Shown here in pieces: positions 50,097 through 61,954 of a DNA stretch of 64,000 nucleotides (position 1 is the first letter of the stretch; every line of letters begins with the position of its first letter). This DNA is from Pseudorasbora parva (taxonomy: Eukaryota; Chordata; Actinopteri; Cypriniformes; Gobionidae), in the NCBI RefSeq assembly GCF_024679245.1, contig NC_090184.1, forward strand, positions 11,173,233 to 11,237,232, written 5' to 3'. Under the pieces are notes generated by a model. That model was not told where the DNA came from. It saw only the letters and a list, made by a program, of their open reading frames with translations, and did no database searches. The position numbers were made by a program, and so were the translations under genes.

Positions 50097-50960
50097 TCAA
50101 CCCAGAAACACCCGGGACCCCGGTGTAGAGGCTACATCTAGATTGTAAAACCTCACAAATGTATGCGGAGAGGACCACCCAGCCGCATCACATACCTCTG
50201 ACAATGAAACTCCCGAAATAAGAGCCATAGAGGCAGCCATACTCCTAGTGGAGTGGGCGCGGACCCTCATTGGTGAAGGATGTCCGGCCGACTCATAAGC
50301 GAGCGAAATAGCCTCGACTATCCACTTGCTAAGCATCTGCTTTGAAGCCGGTTTTCCCTTGCTCGGGGACCCAAAAACACACAAACAACTGTTCTGAGTT
50401 TCGCCACAGGGCAGCCCTGTGGACATATGCATCTAGGGCCCTGACCGGACATAGCAGATTTAGCTTCTCTTGGTCTTGACTAGTGAACGGAGGCGGACAG
50501 AAAGCCTGCAGCATTAGTGGTCCCGGCACATTAGTCGGGACCTTGGGAGCATATCCTTCCCTCGGGAAGAGAAATGCTTTTACCATTCCTGGTGCAAACT
50601 CCAGACAAGAGGGTGCCACTGCCTAAGTAGGCACCCTCGAGCGTGCCGCAGGTCTGCGCCTCAAAGTACCACGAAGGAAACGCATGACCCAAGGGTGTTT
50701 CCCCAATGATGCATTATCTAATGGAATATGATAAGCAGATATCGCCGACACATACTTTCAGTGTCGACGGAGATAACCCTGCGGAGAATTTTTCTTGTAG
50801 GAACTCAAGAACTGAACCGAACGGGCAGTTAACAGGGTCCAAAGCCTGGTGCGTACACCAGGCGACAAAAACTCTCCATTTGAGTGCGTAAAGTCTCCTT
50901 GTGGATGGTGCTCTGGAGTGCAACATGGTCTCTATCACCTCAGTAGATAGACCCGTGTTT
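50097..50960 (-). pseudogene. DIRS tyrosine recombinase, frameshifted and deleted
   Basis: The N-terminal part (STEVIETMLHSRAPSTRRLY, ..FLQEKFSAGLSPSTLK) is followed by a frameshift near 50760. The C-terminal part has RAHSTRSMAASMALISG (H-x2-R) and AGWSSPHTFVRFYNLDV (nucleophile Tyr). Compared with the copy at 62.4-62.7 kb about 141 bp are missing at 50609-50640, including the segment with the first catalytic Arg (KRIEDI in the other copy). A 9-bp inverted repeat sits at the scar. Confidence 0.85.
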
Positions 50961-50975
50961 ATGAACTGGGCCCCC

Positions 50976-51716
50976 TCAGGGGCCAAGCCCACCGTTTCCA
51001 CAGTTCCGGGCGCGGGTGCAGTACTGACCCCCCCGGCCTGCGAAAGAAGATCTCTCCTGACTGGGATTTTCCAGGGAGGACCTTCTAGGAGAGACATAAT
51101 GTCGGCGAGCCATACTTGGCCCGGCCAGAGCGGGGCTACCAATAAAAGCTGAACCCCGTCCCGGCGGACGCTCTCCAGCACTCCTGGGAGCAATGCCAGA
51201 GGGGGGAAGGCGTACAGACGCAGCCTCGGCCACGTCTGTACCATTGCGTCCAGCCCCAGCAGGGCTGGATGCGTGAGGGAGAAATATGCTGGACAGTGTG
51301 TTGTCTCTCGAGACGCAAACAGATCCACCTGGGCTCGCCCAAGCGGATCCACAGCTCCTCCACCACCTCGGGTGGAGTCTCCATTCTCCCGGCATCACTC
51401 CCTGCCTCGACAGGGAGTCTGCCGCTACATACAGGACCCCCGGGATGTACATCGCCCTGAGCGAGAGCATCTTGCCGTGGGCCCATGTTAGCATATGACG
51501 CGTCAGCTTCCACACCCGACGCAATCTCAACCCCCCCTGGTGATTTATATACGAGACCACCGAAGTGTTGTCTGACCGAACTAACACATGGCGGCCCCGC
51601 AGGTCTGAGAGGAAGTGTTTGATTTTATATGATTGAAACACAGCCATCAGCTCCAGCTGGTTTATGTGCCAGGAGAGCTGACGGCCGCTCAGACCTTGGG
51701 CCGAGCGGCCACTCAT
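50976..51716 (-). CDS. DIRS RNase H domain and C-terminal connection
   Basis: 246-codon open piece. LSWHINQLELMAVFQSYK, VLVRSDNTSVVSYINHQGG and YIPGVLYVAADSLSRQG are the DIRS RNase H core (Glu, Asp, and final Asp before SLSRQ). It degrades the RNA strand during copying. Upstream and downstream frames are shifted, so no full polyprotein can be made. Confidence 0.82.
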   Translation of the reverse strand: MSGRSAQGLSGRQLSWHINQLELMAVFQSYKIKHFLSDLRGRHVLVRSDNTSVVSYINHQGGLRLRRVWKLTRHMLTWAHGKMLSLRAMYIPGVLYVAADSLSRQGVMPGEWRLHPRWWRSCGSAWASPGGSVCVSRDNTLSSIFLPHASSPAGAGRNGTDVAEAASVRLPPSGIAPRSAGERPPGRGSAFIGSPALAGPSMARRHYVSPRRSSLENPSQERSSFAGRGGQYCTRARNCGNGGLGP

Positions 51717-52958
51717 GACCGCTCCCCAGCCAGTTAGGGAGGCATCCGTCGTTAGCGTTACGCGACGACAAGGAGCCCCCAGAACTGGACCTTGGGACAG
51801 GAACCAAGGATCTTTTCACTTCACTAAGGCACGTAGGCAGCGCCGCGTGACCTTGATCAAGCGAAAAAGGGTTTCCCCTCAGGGAGAACCCCTTGGTCCT
51901 GAGCCACCACTGTAAGGGTCTCATGTACCGCAGGCCAAAAGGTACCCCGTTGGACGCTGCTGTCATCAGCCCTAACACTCTCTGAAAGTGTTTCACAGTG
52001 AGTGACTGACCTAGCTTTATCTGGTTCACGGTATCCAGGATCGTTTTTATCCTGGGAGGGGATAGCCGAGCCAACATTATTTTCGTGTCCCAGACTACCG
52101 CCAGAAAAGTAGTACTCTGCAGCTTATAGGTGCCAGCACACATTTCTTTCCGTTCAACCTTAGCCCCAACACTCTCATATGGGCGAGAACAGCATCTCAA
52201 TGCTGAACGCCCACTGTTTCGACTATGCTAACATCAGCCAATCGTCGATATAGTTGAGCACGCGAATGCCCTGGAGTCGCACCTGAGCCAGAGCTGCATT
52301 CACGCACTTGGTGAAAGTGTGGGGTGATTAAGCTAGGCCGAATGGCAGCACTCAATACTGGTAAGCTTCGCCCCCAAAAGCAAACCTGAAGACCTGTCTG
52401 TGCTGCGGAAGGATGGAGATGTGGAAGTATACATTTTTTAGGTCTATTGTGACACACCAGTCCTCGGACCTGACGTGACACACGATCTGTTTTATCGTGA
52501 GCATTTTGTTTAGCTGATGCAGATCTAAAAATAGGCCTTAACCCTCCATCCTTCTTTGGAACTATGAAGTACCGGCTGTAAAAGCCTGACTCTCTGCAGA
52601 GGGGAGGGACCCGTGTATAGCCTCTTTTCGCAGAAGAGTCTGTACCTCTCGTTCCATGACCAGAGGCTGCTCGGGGGTTACTACCGTAGGAGTAACCCTG
52701 CTGAACACGGGTGGGTGTGACCCGAACCCTTTTTATAATGTGAGCAGGACCCATTCTGAGATATTCGGCAGAAGTTTCCACGCTGCCAGAAAATCTACTA
52801 AGGGAACCAGCCTCTCGAGGCTGGTCTCTGGATTTTCCTGGGTGGTCAGCCCGGTGTCCTGTAACGGATAACCGGCAGGTAGCAACCGAACTGACCGCCC
52901 CGGGGCCCTCACGAGAGGGCGCGAACATCCCCAAGCCGCTACGTTTCCGGGCGGACAA
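51717..52958 (-). pseudogene. DIRS reverse transcriptase, frameshifted
   Basis: 52560-52600 encodes [16 protein letters not shown]; the next block lies in a shifted frame, and the YIDDWLML active site (52241-52252 for YIDD) is in yet another frame with a stop nearby. 51625-52200 holds the thumb (FLAVVWDTKIMLARLSPPRI, ..VKHFQRVLGLMTAAS..). At least two frame changes. Confidence 0.82.
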
Positions 52959-53099
52959 GGAGATATATGTTCGCCGGGGACCGCCGCGCCCTGAAGCACC
53001 AACGGTGGCAGGGTTGGCAGACCGGCCCCCCCCGATGGCACCGGGAAAGAGCGGGCGCCTCGGCGAGCCGCACTCTCCCGGAGGGGACTGCCATCGGAA

Positions 53100-54480
53100 G
53101 TCCTGCGCCTCTGACGTCAGGACTTCTTAGCCGAGGCCTTCCTAGCAGTAAGGACGGCCCTCAGATCCGCCCTACCACGGGAAGGTCCCGGCTGAGCGCG
53201 TCGCCCGGATCCCCGATCTCTCTGCGGAGGGGGCCCCGAGCGGCCACGCTCTCTCTTTGTTTTGCTCGGTGTAGGTTTGAGAAAGGATGTACTCGGCTGA
53301 GGCTGCCCCGCCCGACAGCCCCAGAGGGACATTTTGATTTATTTATTTATTTATTATATATATATATTTTTTTATATTTCACATCTCAATATCAATATCC
53401 CCCAGCAGGTCTGCTTGTTTTATATGCTTGCAGGGCAACCGCCGTATACAAACCGGCGGCCGCCTGATCTGCTGCCGAATATGCCCTACCCCCAAAGCCG
53501 ACTTTTTTTTTCTCTTCTTTTTTACCGGCTTGTTGTGGGCAGCTGTGGGGCTGTGTGACGATGTGGACTCGGGGGAGAGATAGCTCGCAAGCGTCTCTTC
53601 CCCGCGAGACATCGTCGCCCTTTCTGAATGATAGATGCAGACCCATAATCTACGCGATGCCTCGGCAAACACGCGATCTGAGCCACTAAACTCAACCCCG
53701 TAACCTACACGCTGCCTCGGCAAGCGCGAGATCCGCGATCGAGTCATAGAATCTATATTGTAGACCCGTGATCTACACGCTGCCTCGGCAAACGCGAGAT
53801 CCGAGCCACTAGATTCAGCCCCTCGTAATCTCAAACATACTGTCTGCTCGCCATTATATTGTTCTTTCTCTTTCTTATTTTATTTATATATTTATTTATT
53901 TTTTGGCGAACTTCTTGACACTCGGCCGGCCAGTCTAAACTTAACCTGGACACAGCGCGAGTTACACCAATAGCACCTCTTTTTATGAGTGTGTGTGTGT
54001 CGTTTTCTTTTGGCAGATCATCATCAGCGCTAACAACATCCAGTTCCTCGGAGCTGGAGTGCTGCTGCGCTTGTGCCTCAGCGCGAGCGGAAGAAAACCG
54101 CAGAGCGTGCTTCCAGCTCGCTAACTGAGGCATGAGATCCAGCGGGTAAAGGCAGAGATAGGGGATCACCCGTCTCTAACCCCGCCACTAGATCCAACTG
54201 CGATCCCCAGGACGCGAGCCTTCGCTGCGCCTCGGCAACAGCGGGACCCGAGCCCTGAGGACCGCGAGCCAAAGCACTCTCCTCGAAGAGTGCCCGGCGT
54301 GATCTTAATATGCGCATTGGGAGTCTCTCGCAATGCTCGCAGCCGACCCCCTCGAGAGCTGACTGGGCATGCTCGAGCCCCAAACACATCACACATTAGG
54401 ACGTGTGTATCCCCACAGGGAGGAACACAACACCTATACTGACTTGCCATATTTCTTTCTTTCTTTCTTTTTTTGAACAC
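53100..54480 (-). pseudogene. DIRS gag-like region, broken
   Basis: Near 54400: MASQYRCCVPPCGDTH, then after a shift LGLEHAQSALEGVGCEHCER and LRSRRALFEESAL. Cys/His-rich start, then basic C-terminal part (PTPSKTKRERGRSGPPPQRD) at 53150-53300. Interrupted by AT-rich (TTTA)n at about 53336-53380 and 53870-53905. Confidence 0.65.
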
Positions 54481-55059
54481 ACACACAATAAATGGACATA
54501 CAATTCACACAGAGCGCTTGTGAAGACACAGAAGCTAGTGACTGTTTGGTCCGGGCATGCTTTATAGCTTCCTGGTCGATGACGTCACCCGCCCGTGACG
54601 TATCGTCCCGCTATTGGACTGATTACACAAGTGCTTCATGACATGGCACGCAGAGGCGTCCCCTAGCGTTTCGACGCAGCTCGAAGTTCCCTCGAGATAG
54701 GGAAATAAATAAACAGTTTGAATATTCGATTTCTACATGTGGGCTGGGATCATACGCCCCTTTCTGCTGATTGGTCATCCGCAGATCAAACTATTCCGTC
54801 ATCAGTTCTTCCTCAGTTCCGCACATCAGAATAAAATTCCTGCGCATCTACTGCTGTACGGATTCTTAACGCTTTTATTGCAGCTACATTTCATCTTTTA
54901 TTAACCAAACAAGATTAACCAGACTAACGAATGGTTCGACACAACCCGTAACAGGGCAGAGCTTAGGCAGGGTTTTTCTGTGTAGACCAGTGGCTTTAGA
55001 CCATCAAAGTGTACCGATAGTACGGTATGCTATCCTACCGTATTTTTCAGAATGTAAAG

Positions 55060-55063
55060 TGGT

Positions 55064-55094
<31 letters not shown>
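55060..55094 (+). repeat. Poly-T tract
   Basis: About 35 T in a row within the foldback left arm; its counterpart on the right arm is a 10-A run near 58101. Confidence 0.9.
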
Positions 55095-55096
<2 letters not shown>

Positions 55097-55141
55097 CATG
55101 AAACATGCCGTGGGTAGGATATATGTTATCTTTGGTTAAGT

Positions 55142-55146
<5 letters not shown>

Positions 55147-55227
<81 letters not shown>
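55147..55227. repeat. (TA)n microsatellite at Tc1 left end
   Basis: About 40 TA units touching the transposon tip, mirroring the (TA)n at the other Tc1 copy. Confidence 0.95.
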
Positions 55228-55230
<3 letters not shown>

Positions 55231-55639
55231 CCCTCCACAATTATTGGCACCCCTGTTTAAGATGTGGTCGTGGACTTCTAAAAATTCTCCTTTTTTTAAA
55301 AAAAACAACAAAGAACCCAAATGCAAAAAAGAGAAAAATCCAACCTTTCGTTTAAGTACATTATTTTGGTGGTAAACAAAAATCACAAATTTAGAAAGAA
55401 AAAACAACAACCTTGAAATCATGTGTCCCACAATTATTGGCACCCCTGATGTTAATAGTTTGTTCCACCCCCTTTTGACAACAAGAGAGCACTTAATCTC
55501 CTCCTATAACATTTCACAAGATTGGAGAACACAGAGAGAGGGATTTTTGTCAATTCTTCTTTGCACAATCTTTCTAGATCATAGTGTCCTGGGTCGTCTC
55601 TTATGCACTCTCTTCTTTAGCTCACCCTACAGGTTTTCG

Positions 55640-56440
55640 ATTGGGTTGAGGTCTGGGTAATGAGATGGCCATGGTAGGACCTTGAGTTTGTGACTGCTGA
55701 ACCATTTTTGTGTAGATTTTGCCACGTTTTGGATCATTATCCTGGTGATGACGACGCATCTTCAGCTTTCTGGCACAGGCCATCAGGTTTTTATTTAAAA
55801 TGTCCTGGTAGTTCTAAGCATTCATGCCATGCACCCTAACAAGGTTCCCAGGTCCTTTGGAAGAGAAACAGGCCCACAGCATCACAGATCCTCCACCATA
55901 CTTCACGGTGGGCATGAGGTGCTTTTCGGCAAAATAATCTTTTGTTTTACGCCAGACCCACTTAGAGTGTCTGTTGCCAAAAAGCTCAATCTTAGTCTCA
56001 TCTGACCAAAGCACACGATCCCAGTTGAAGTCCCAGTACCGCTTAGCAAACTCCAGACGTGTACGTTTGTGAGTGTTAGTGAGAAAAGGCTTTTTTCTTT
56101 GCATGCCTTCCAAACAGCTTGTTGGCATGTCTGATGGTTTTTTTTAGATACTCTGTGACCCAAGATTCCACTCTTTGATGCAATTCTGTGACAGTGAGCT
56201 TAGGACATTTTTTTTTACGTCTCTTACCATCTTCCTCACTATGTGTTGTGGCAAGATAAACTTGGGACCTCTTCCAGCCTTGTTGCCCTGTTTAGTTGTT
56301 TTAAACTTCTTAATGATTCCTCTGACTATAGAGACGGGCAAGTTAATGCAAGTGGCTATTTTCTTGTATCCATTGCCTGACTTATGAAGGTCGACACACA
56401 CCTGCCTTACTTGAATGGTTTGTTTTCTTGTCTTTGCCAT
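55640..56440 (-). pseudogene. Tc1-like transposase, frameshifted
   Basis: 56144-56440 encodes the N-terminal HTH (MAKTRKQTIQVRQVCVDLHK) to about residue 98. After a shift, 55814-56128 gives VLWSDETKIELFG and KYGGGSVMLWACFSSKG. Later QDNDPK and [10 protein letters not shown] lie in changed frames with a stop after ENL. All three acidic sites survive as remnants, but no continuous frame does. Confidence 0.87.
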
Positions 56441-57170
56441 GTTGATGTAGCAGTATGCACGTTGTTGGTAGGAGGAGTCTCCTTATTTGGTAGCATATAA
56501 GAGTGGTCACAATGACGCTATGTGTGTGCGCCTTCCTCCACGTTTGTGAGCGAGCCGCCGTACTTCCGGCGGGGCATGTGTGAACGTCTGATTGCGTTGT
56601 GATCTGTTTTGTTTGGCCAGCATACAGGGTTTCAGGGTTTTATTTCGTTAAAGGGTGGCCTGAGGAGCTTTTCGGGATGCCTTCGGCAACAGCCATTTCT
56701 ATGGAAACCCGTGCAACCCGCATTTTCTGTGTCATATGAGTCGCCAAATAACAGGTAGGCTTGGGTTTTGGTTTAACTGTATCAATGTTGGGGGCTTGTT
56801 CGTTAAACCTGTCTTATGCTGTCTTAAACAACAATTATTGCTCAATTATTAAGGATTGTTCCCCGGGAATGAGATCACTCGGGGTGGCGTAGTTGGTGTT
56901 TATGTAAATCTTTATTTCGGGGTCTATTTATATCCAGGTCTGACGTCCTGTAGAAAGGTATTGAACCCCTCTGCGAACATTCATTTAAAATTGCCACATT
57001 GACAAATGGGTAAGAGAATTAGGCCTATGTGTCACTTCATATTTTTACCCCAGGGAAGCAGGAAGTCATGAATTACTAATTAAAAGGTCCTAGATACCCT
57101 GACCAACTTTAGCAACTACAGAAAAATATATTTAGAAAAAAATCAATAACATTTTTCAGAGGAATGGTTA
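56441..57170. other. Non-coding DNA inside the second Tc1
   Basis: GC-mixed stretch with CGCCGTACTTCCGGCGGGGC near 56560 and no frame of interest; possibly an unrecognised insert. Confidence 0.35.
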
Positions 57171-57384
57171 GGGGTGCCAATAATTGTGGGACACATGATT
57201 TCAAGGTTTTTTTTTAACCTCCTAAATGTGTGATTTTGTTACCACCAAAGTAATGTACTTAAATGAAAGGTTGGATTTCTCTCTTTTTTTGCATTTGGGT
57301 TCATGTTGTTTAAAAAAAAGGAGAATTTTTAAAAGTCCACGACCACATCTTAAACAGGGGTGCCAATAATTGTGGAGGGCACTG

Positions 57385-58069
57385 TGTTATTCTGTATTAT
57401 TCTGCTTGTTCAAATTGTATTATGTAGTAGGCTAACTTGCAATATTTGTCTTACCACCATACAAATTCAAACATTTCATTCTTTTAATTTTAATTTATGC
57501 TTGGATAAGACGCCTATGTCTCCCGTCCTTCCATTAAAAATAATGGCTATTGTGGCGCATAACAGCGGTTAATGGAAACGCTGTCAATTTGCAATAGTTT
57601 TTTATCGACATTAAATTAGCCTAAATAGCAAAGGTTTTGTGCAAATCTGAGAGAGCATTAGCCTACAAACTAATTCAAGTGGATTCAGGCTGATTTTTTA
57701 AAACTCGTTTGACCCATTCATAGAACATAATTTATAGCACATAATTTATTATATAACATAATTTATTTACATTCGTATGCTACTTCAGTACTGGTGGGAA
57801 TCGGCATCTTCACAGCCTTTTAGTTTGGATTAACAGCAAGACTGCCTGGAACAGCATTAATATTGTAGGCAACAACAGACATCAAAATTAGCAGAATAAC
57901 CTTTTTATATGTTTTGTTTTATTTTGATAATGAAAGTTAAGTTAACATCAAGTTAGAAATGCCAGAACTGATAGGCATGTGAGTGCGCAGCTAGGTTACT
58001 GGAAAAAACGTAGTTAATTTAAAAAGTCAACATTTCGATTATCTGACATTAAATGCAATATATAAATCA
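57385..58069. other. AT-rich interior of the foldback element
   Basis: Nothing recognised. Confidence 0.5.
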
Positions 58070-58577
58070 CTTAGGAATAAACCAGGGCATGTTTCATGAT
58101 AAAAAAAAAACATGACTTTACAGTCCGGAAAATACGATAGAAAATTATTTTGGGAAATTTGCTGGTCTAAAGCCGCTGGTCTACAGAGAAAAACCCTGCC
58201 TAAGCTCTGCCCCGTTACAGGTTGTGTCGAGCCATTCGTTAGTCCGGCTGTTTGATTAATAAAAGATTTAATGTAGCTGCAATAAACGCATTAAGAATCT
58301 GTACAGCGGTAGATGCACAGGACTTTTATTCTGATGTGGGAACTGAGAAAGAACTGATAACAGAATAGTTTGATCTTCGGCTGACCATTCAGCAGAAAGG
58401 GACGTATGATCCCAGCCCACGTGCAGAAATTGAATATTCAAACAGTTTATTTATTTTTCGAAAAAACGAAAAATGAGCTGTTTTCTAATTTTTATATTTT
58501 CAATATTAAATTAAAAAAGATTGCCACTTTATGTCCCTGTCATGAAAAATATATTTAGAGGAGGAAACATCATAGAC

Positions 58578-58696
58578 CAGGGGTCCCCAATATAACATAT
58601 AAATGCATTGATTAGCTGTTTAAGATGTGTTTGATTGGGGTTGGAGCTAAACTCTGCAGGACAGTGGCCCTCCAGGACTGAGATTGGGGACCCCTG
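58578..58696. mobile_element. 119-bp hAT MITE
   Basis: Ends CAGGGGTCCCCAA / TTGGGGACCCCTG; flanks TCATAGAC and CCATAGAC (7 of 8 match), an 8-bp hAT-type duplication. Confidence 0.88.
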
Positions 58697-59521
58697 CCAT
58701 AGACTGTAAAAAAATATGGTTGTAGTGTCAGTGACGTCACCCATATGATTCTGATAAGCCGCTCTGAAGCTTAAAGTAGGGGAGAGATGGGCGTTGCAAT
58801 CTTGCGAGCGAGTCATCGCGTGTCACTCTCAGATAACAGAAAATGGGCAAAAAGGCGGGATGTGGGTGGAGCTTAAATGATGCAATGACTATAGACGGCG
58901 GATAAATAGCTATCCACCTGTCATTCAAAGTAACCATGCAGAGCTTTAAGGCTTTATATAACGTAAACGAATGAGTTATAAAAAATTCACCCCCCTCACA
59001 GTTGTCATGAAAACAGAAGATTCAGTTGCAAGTGCAAAAGAAAGTTTATTTACCAGATACTCAGAAACTTAGTTCATCATGAACTATCACGGGCAGACTC
59101 AAATCGCGCACAGGCCAGCAGAAGAAAGTCATGGGCAGACTTAGTGAAGCAGGGACCACATTGAGCAGAATAAAGGTCAGGCAGAAACTGGGAACATCCA
59201 CAGGAAAACTCCTGAAAGAAAGAACATGTTATCAGTATGTTTTGGTTAGAACTGGAGCTTAATCAGCTCCAACCTTGGAGAGACTGTGTATCTGTGTATG
59301 TGCGCAATATTCAATGTTACAGATCAGTGTTGAGAATGGTGTACAATGGGCGCCCTAAGAGATGGGTGGACTTGTTGTTCTGGGCAAGCTGGTGCCTGCT
59401 CCAGATCTGGAAGGTCACTACAGGCCTAATTCCATGGTGAAAGCGTCAACAAGTGACACGTCCATGCATCAGATCAACTGACACGAGTGGAAATTTACCA
59501 TGACTGTGCATTATCTCTGAG

Positions 59522-60207
59522 CAGAGGTGGACAGTAACTAAGTACATTTACTTGAGTACTGTACTTAAGTACACTTTTTTGAGTATCTGCACTTTACTTG
59601 AGTATTAATTTTTCTGGAAACTTATGACTTTAACTTTACTACATTTGAAAGATAAATATCGTACTTTTTACTCCACTATATTTCTATCAAGGTAGAAAGT
59701 GTGTTTCAGTTTTCTGAAAAGATTAAAGATTAGTTTAATTGGAATACACTTGATACATGTCTCATAAAATAAAAATAAAAATGTAAATGTCTGGGAGAAA
59801 GAGAAGAGTAAACAGTTGGGAGAATATCAGATGTGTATGACTGTCTTGGATCGTGCATTCGGCCTTAAAGTGACAGCAGCTTTCTAAAGAGCTTTGTAAC
59901 TTTTATACAAGTATTTAAATGAGTTTAAGTTAGTCGTATACTAGTATGTTGGATGGAGCATCACTGACTGGCTTAAACCATGATGGCATAATGTGCATTT
60001 ATTTATACAACAATAATAAAATAATGCGCTGACATAAAAAAGTTAAGTTTACTTTTGATACTTAAATACTTTTAAAATCAAATACTTCTGTACTTTTCCT
60101 TAAGTAAAAATCTGTTTTATAAATTTCACTTGTAACCGAGTAATATTTGACCAGTAGTATTTTTACTTTTACTCAAGTAATGAAGTTTTGTACTCTGTCC
60201 ACCTCTG
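59522..60207. mobile_element. 686-bp hAT MITE with perfect 8-bp duplication
   Basis: Ends CAGAGGTGGACAGTA / ..TGTCCACCTCTG; duplication TCTCTGAG at 59514-59521 and 60208-60215. The ends are rich in AAGTAC/ACTTGAGTA-type palindromes. No transposase. Confidence 0.9.
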
Positions 60208-60686
60208 TCTCTGAGCCAATCAGAACCATTCACATTGCAGTAATGACGTGGATAAGACCTTGAAAACGGTATAACTGTTGGGACAATTGTATGTACGATA
60301 GGGCGAGGCAACGAGACGGTGAGAGAGGGAGCACGGTCTACGAACTCCTTGTGAGACTTGAAGCTGGCTTCTGCTTTTGAAACTGCAAACTATTCTTAAG
60401 TATTTTTTTTTTTAAATGAATTACACACCTGACTCTTGGTCTTCATTTCTTCACTACTGGTCCTGGGTCATAAGCTGTTGACCCTAACAGTTTTGGTGGA
60501 GGATGCGCGAGCAATCATTCCTTAGTGACACCCCTGGCACACTAACAAATAAGTTAGGAAGATTATTGGTTAGGGCTGTCTGACTGGAAGAGATTGGGTA
60601 CGGGGAGCGGAAACGCTTTATTTCGATAGAAGTGGGAATTAATTAAACTAACTGTTTGTTTTTATGGAAAAAGCAAAAGGGTATTA
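60208..60686. other. Unassigned non-coding DNA
   Basis: No frame or repeat end I can name. Confidence 0.4.
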
Positions 60687-61225
60687 GCCTGACAAGCCGG
60701 ACCAACAACAAGATGTTTGGTCTGGAAATTCACCATTGACAGGACTCAATCCGAGGGGCGGGATAAACGGCTGTCTTTCAAACTCCCTCTGCACGTGATA
60801 GGATAGCACTACAACCAACCAGAGCAACGAAGGTGAAGCAGAGCTAACATAAGTTGATTAAACTTTTGCCATATCCCGTCGGCAAAACTCCAAACACATT
60901 TTCCCTTCTTAAGAATGACTTCAGTGCTGTTCTTTTTTCAGAGAAAAGCTTAACTCCAAGTCTTCCAGAACAAAGCTGGTCAAAGCTGATTCGAAAGACA
61001 CACGCACTGCCATACGCCAGCTTCTGTGTTTACTAGTAGCACGCAAGCGCAACTCGGCCGTCATTATGTTAAGCCCTGCCCACCGAATCTATACATGATG
61101 TGATTGGCCTGACCAGAGTTTGGTTTTTACAGCTCAGACATTTATTGAGAGTTGCTAGACGATACTCGCAGCAGATTAGATTTGCCTTTCGCTAGGGTGC
61201 GTCTAGATTTCTAGGCTTTAAGGGT
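60687..61225. mobile_element. Possible MITE with TAGCCTGACAAGCC end
   Basis: Left TTAGCCTGACAAGCC and right TCTAGGCTTTAAG are partly inverse complementary; no clear target duplication. Confidence 0.35.
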
Positions 61226-61592
61226 TTAAGAAGGTCACTGATAGCACGCCACATTACTACGGGCATTAGCTAACGCGTAGCAGACAGAGTAAGATGCGTG
61301 TCTAATACAGGGGCAAGCCCATTGGGGCCACTGGTGTAGCACCACCTCTACAGGGGCATGTCTCTCTGGCCTGTGATCTGTTTGTCTGAGTTAGTCTTAA
61401 GAGATGGTCACATGGTCCATGGGCCATCGCAAACCTTCTCTATCTCTTCCATCTCAGAAAGGGGTACCCCGAACTTAGAGCTTAGAAATTAGTGAATCAG
61501 GCAGTGAGGGAAGTTATTAGTTAACCCTCTGGGGTTCTTCATTTTTGGGTCACACTCAGGACCTTGGTGGATTTCATGAGTGGATTCACAGA

Positions 61593-61596
<4 letters not shown>

Positions 61597-61650
<54 letters not shown>
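61597..61650 (+). repeat. (TG)27 microsatellite
   Basis: Pure TG run; the neighbouring His/Thr frame on the minus strand is an artefact. Confidence 0.96.
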
Positions 61651-61651
<1 letters not shown>

Positions 61652-61954
61652 TGTTTTGCACTCTTGATGTTTAATAGATTCACCCCTTCACTGTTAAGTC
61701 CTTTTTCTCTGCATCCTGGCTGATTTGTAGATTATATGCACAAATACCTCGAAAAATATGAAACGTCTCGGTTATGTATGTAACCCTAGTTCCCTGAGGA
61801 GAACGAGACGCTAGGGTTACATACGTAACCGAGACGTTACGTATGCGGCCCCTATATCTGGGAACTCGAGCTGCCTCGAAACGCTGTGAGAACGCTATAC
61901 CCACATCGCCATAGGACCAAGTGCCTCGTATGTGTGAAACCGTAGAGCACACGA

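Larger units (their letters stand above)
49705..54706 (-). mobile_element. DIRS retrotransposon, nearly full length, broken
   Basis: Inverted ends: GAAGCTATAAAGCATGCCCG / CGGGCATGCTTTATAGCTTC (about 49858 and 54553), with the surrounding ~190 bp inverted between 49740-49905 and 54527-54690. A segment of the right end (TTTCGACGCAGCTCGAAGTT, CCCTCGAGATAGGGAA) is also inverted internally at 50003-50050, the internal complementary region expected of DIRS. Order on the minus strand: gag, RT, RNase H, tyrosine recombinase, all damaged except RNase H. DIRS elements insert through the recombinase without target duplication, and none is seen. Confidence 0.9.
55227..57384 (-). mobile_element. Tc1-like transposon, second family, broken
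   Basis: Inverted ends AGTGCCCTCCACAATTATTG / CAATAATTGTGGAGGGCACT. Each ~220-bp arm has a second CACAATTATTGGCACCCCTG near 55430 or its inverse near 57175, the IR/DR layout. The interval 56450-57150 is longer than expected upstream of a transposase and probably holds foreign DNA. Confidence 0.88.
49580..58512. mobile_element. Long inverted-repeat (foldback-type) element split by DIRS and Tc1
   Basis: The right arm (about 58070-58512) is the inverse complement of a left arm found in two pieces: 49580-49650 (TTTAATATTGAAAAT, GAAAACAGCT) and 54707-55110 (AAATAAATAAACAGTTTGAA, ..GGGCTGGGATCATACG.., ..CATGAAACATGCC). The gap in the left arm is exactly the DIRS copy. Arms total about 440 bp with ~10% divergence. 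Between the arms are a (TA)n tract, a broken Tc1 and AT-rich DNA. Confidence 0.75.

Noticed and set aside
53117..54480. Several overlapping GC-rich frames as separate genes
   Set aside because: They are frame-shifted parts of the DIRS gag region and its antisense.
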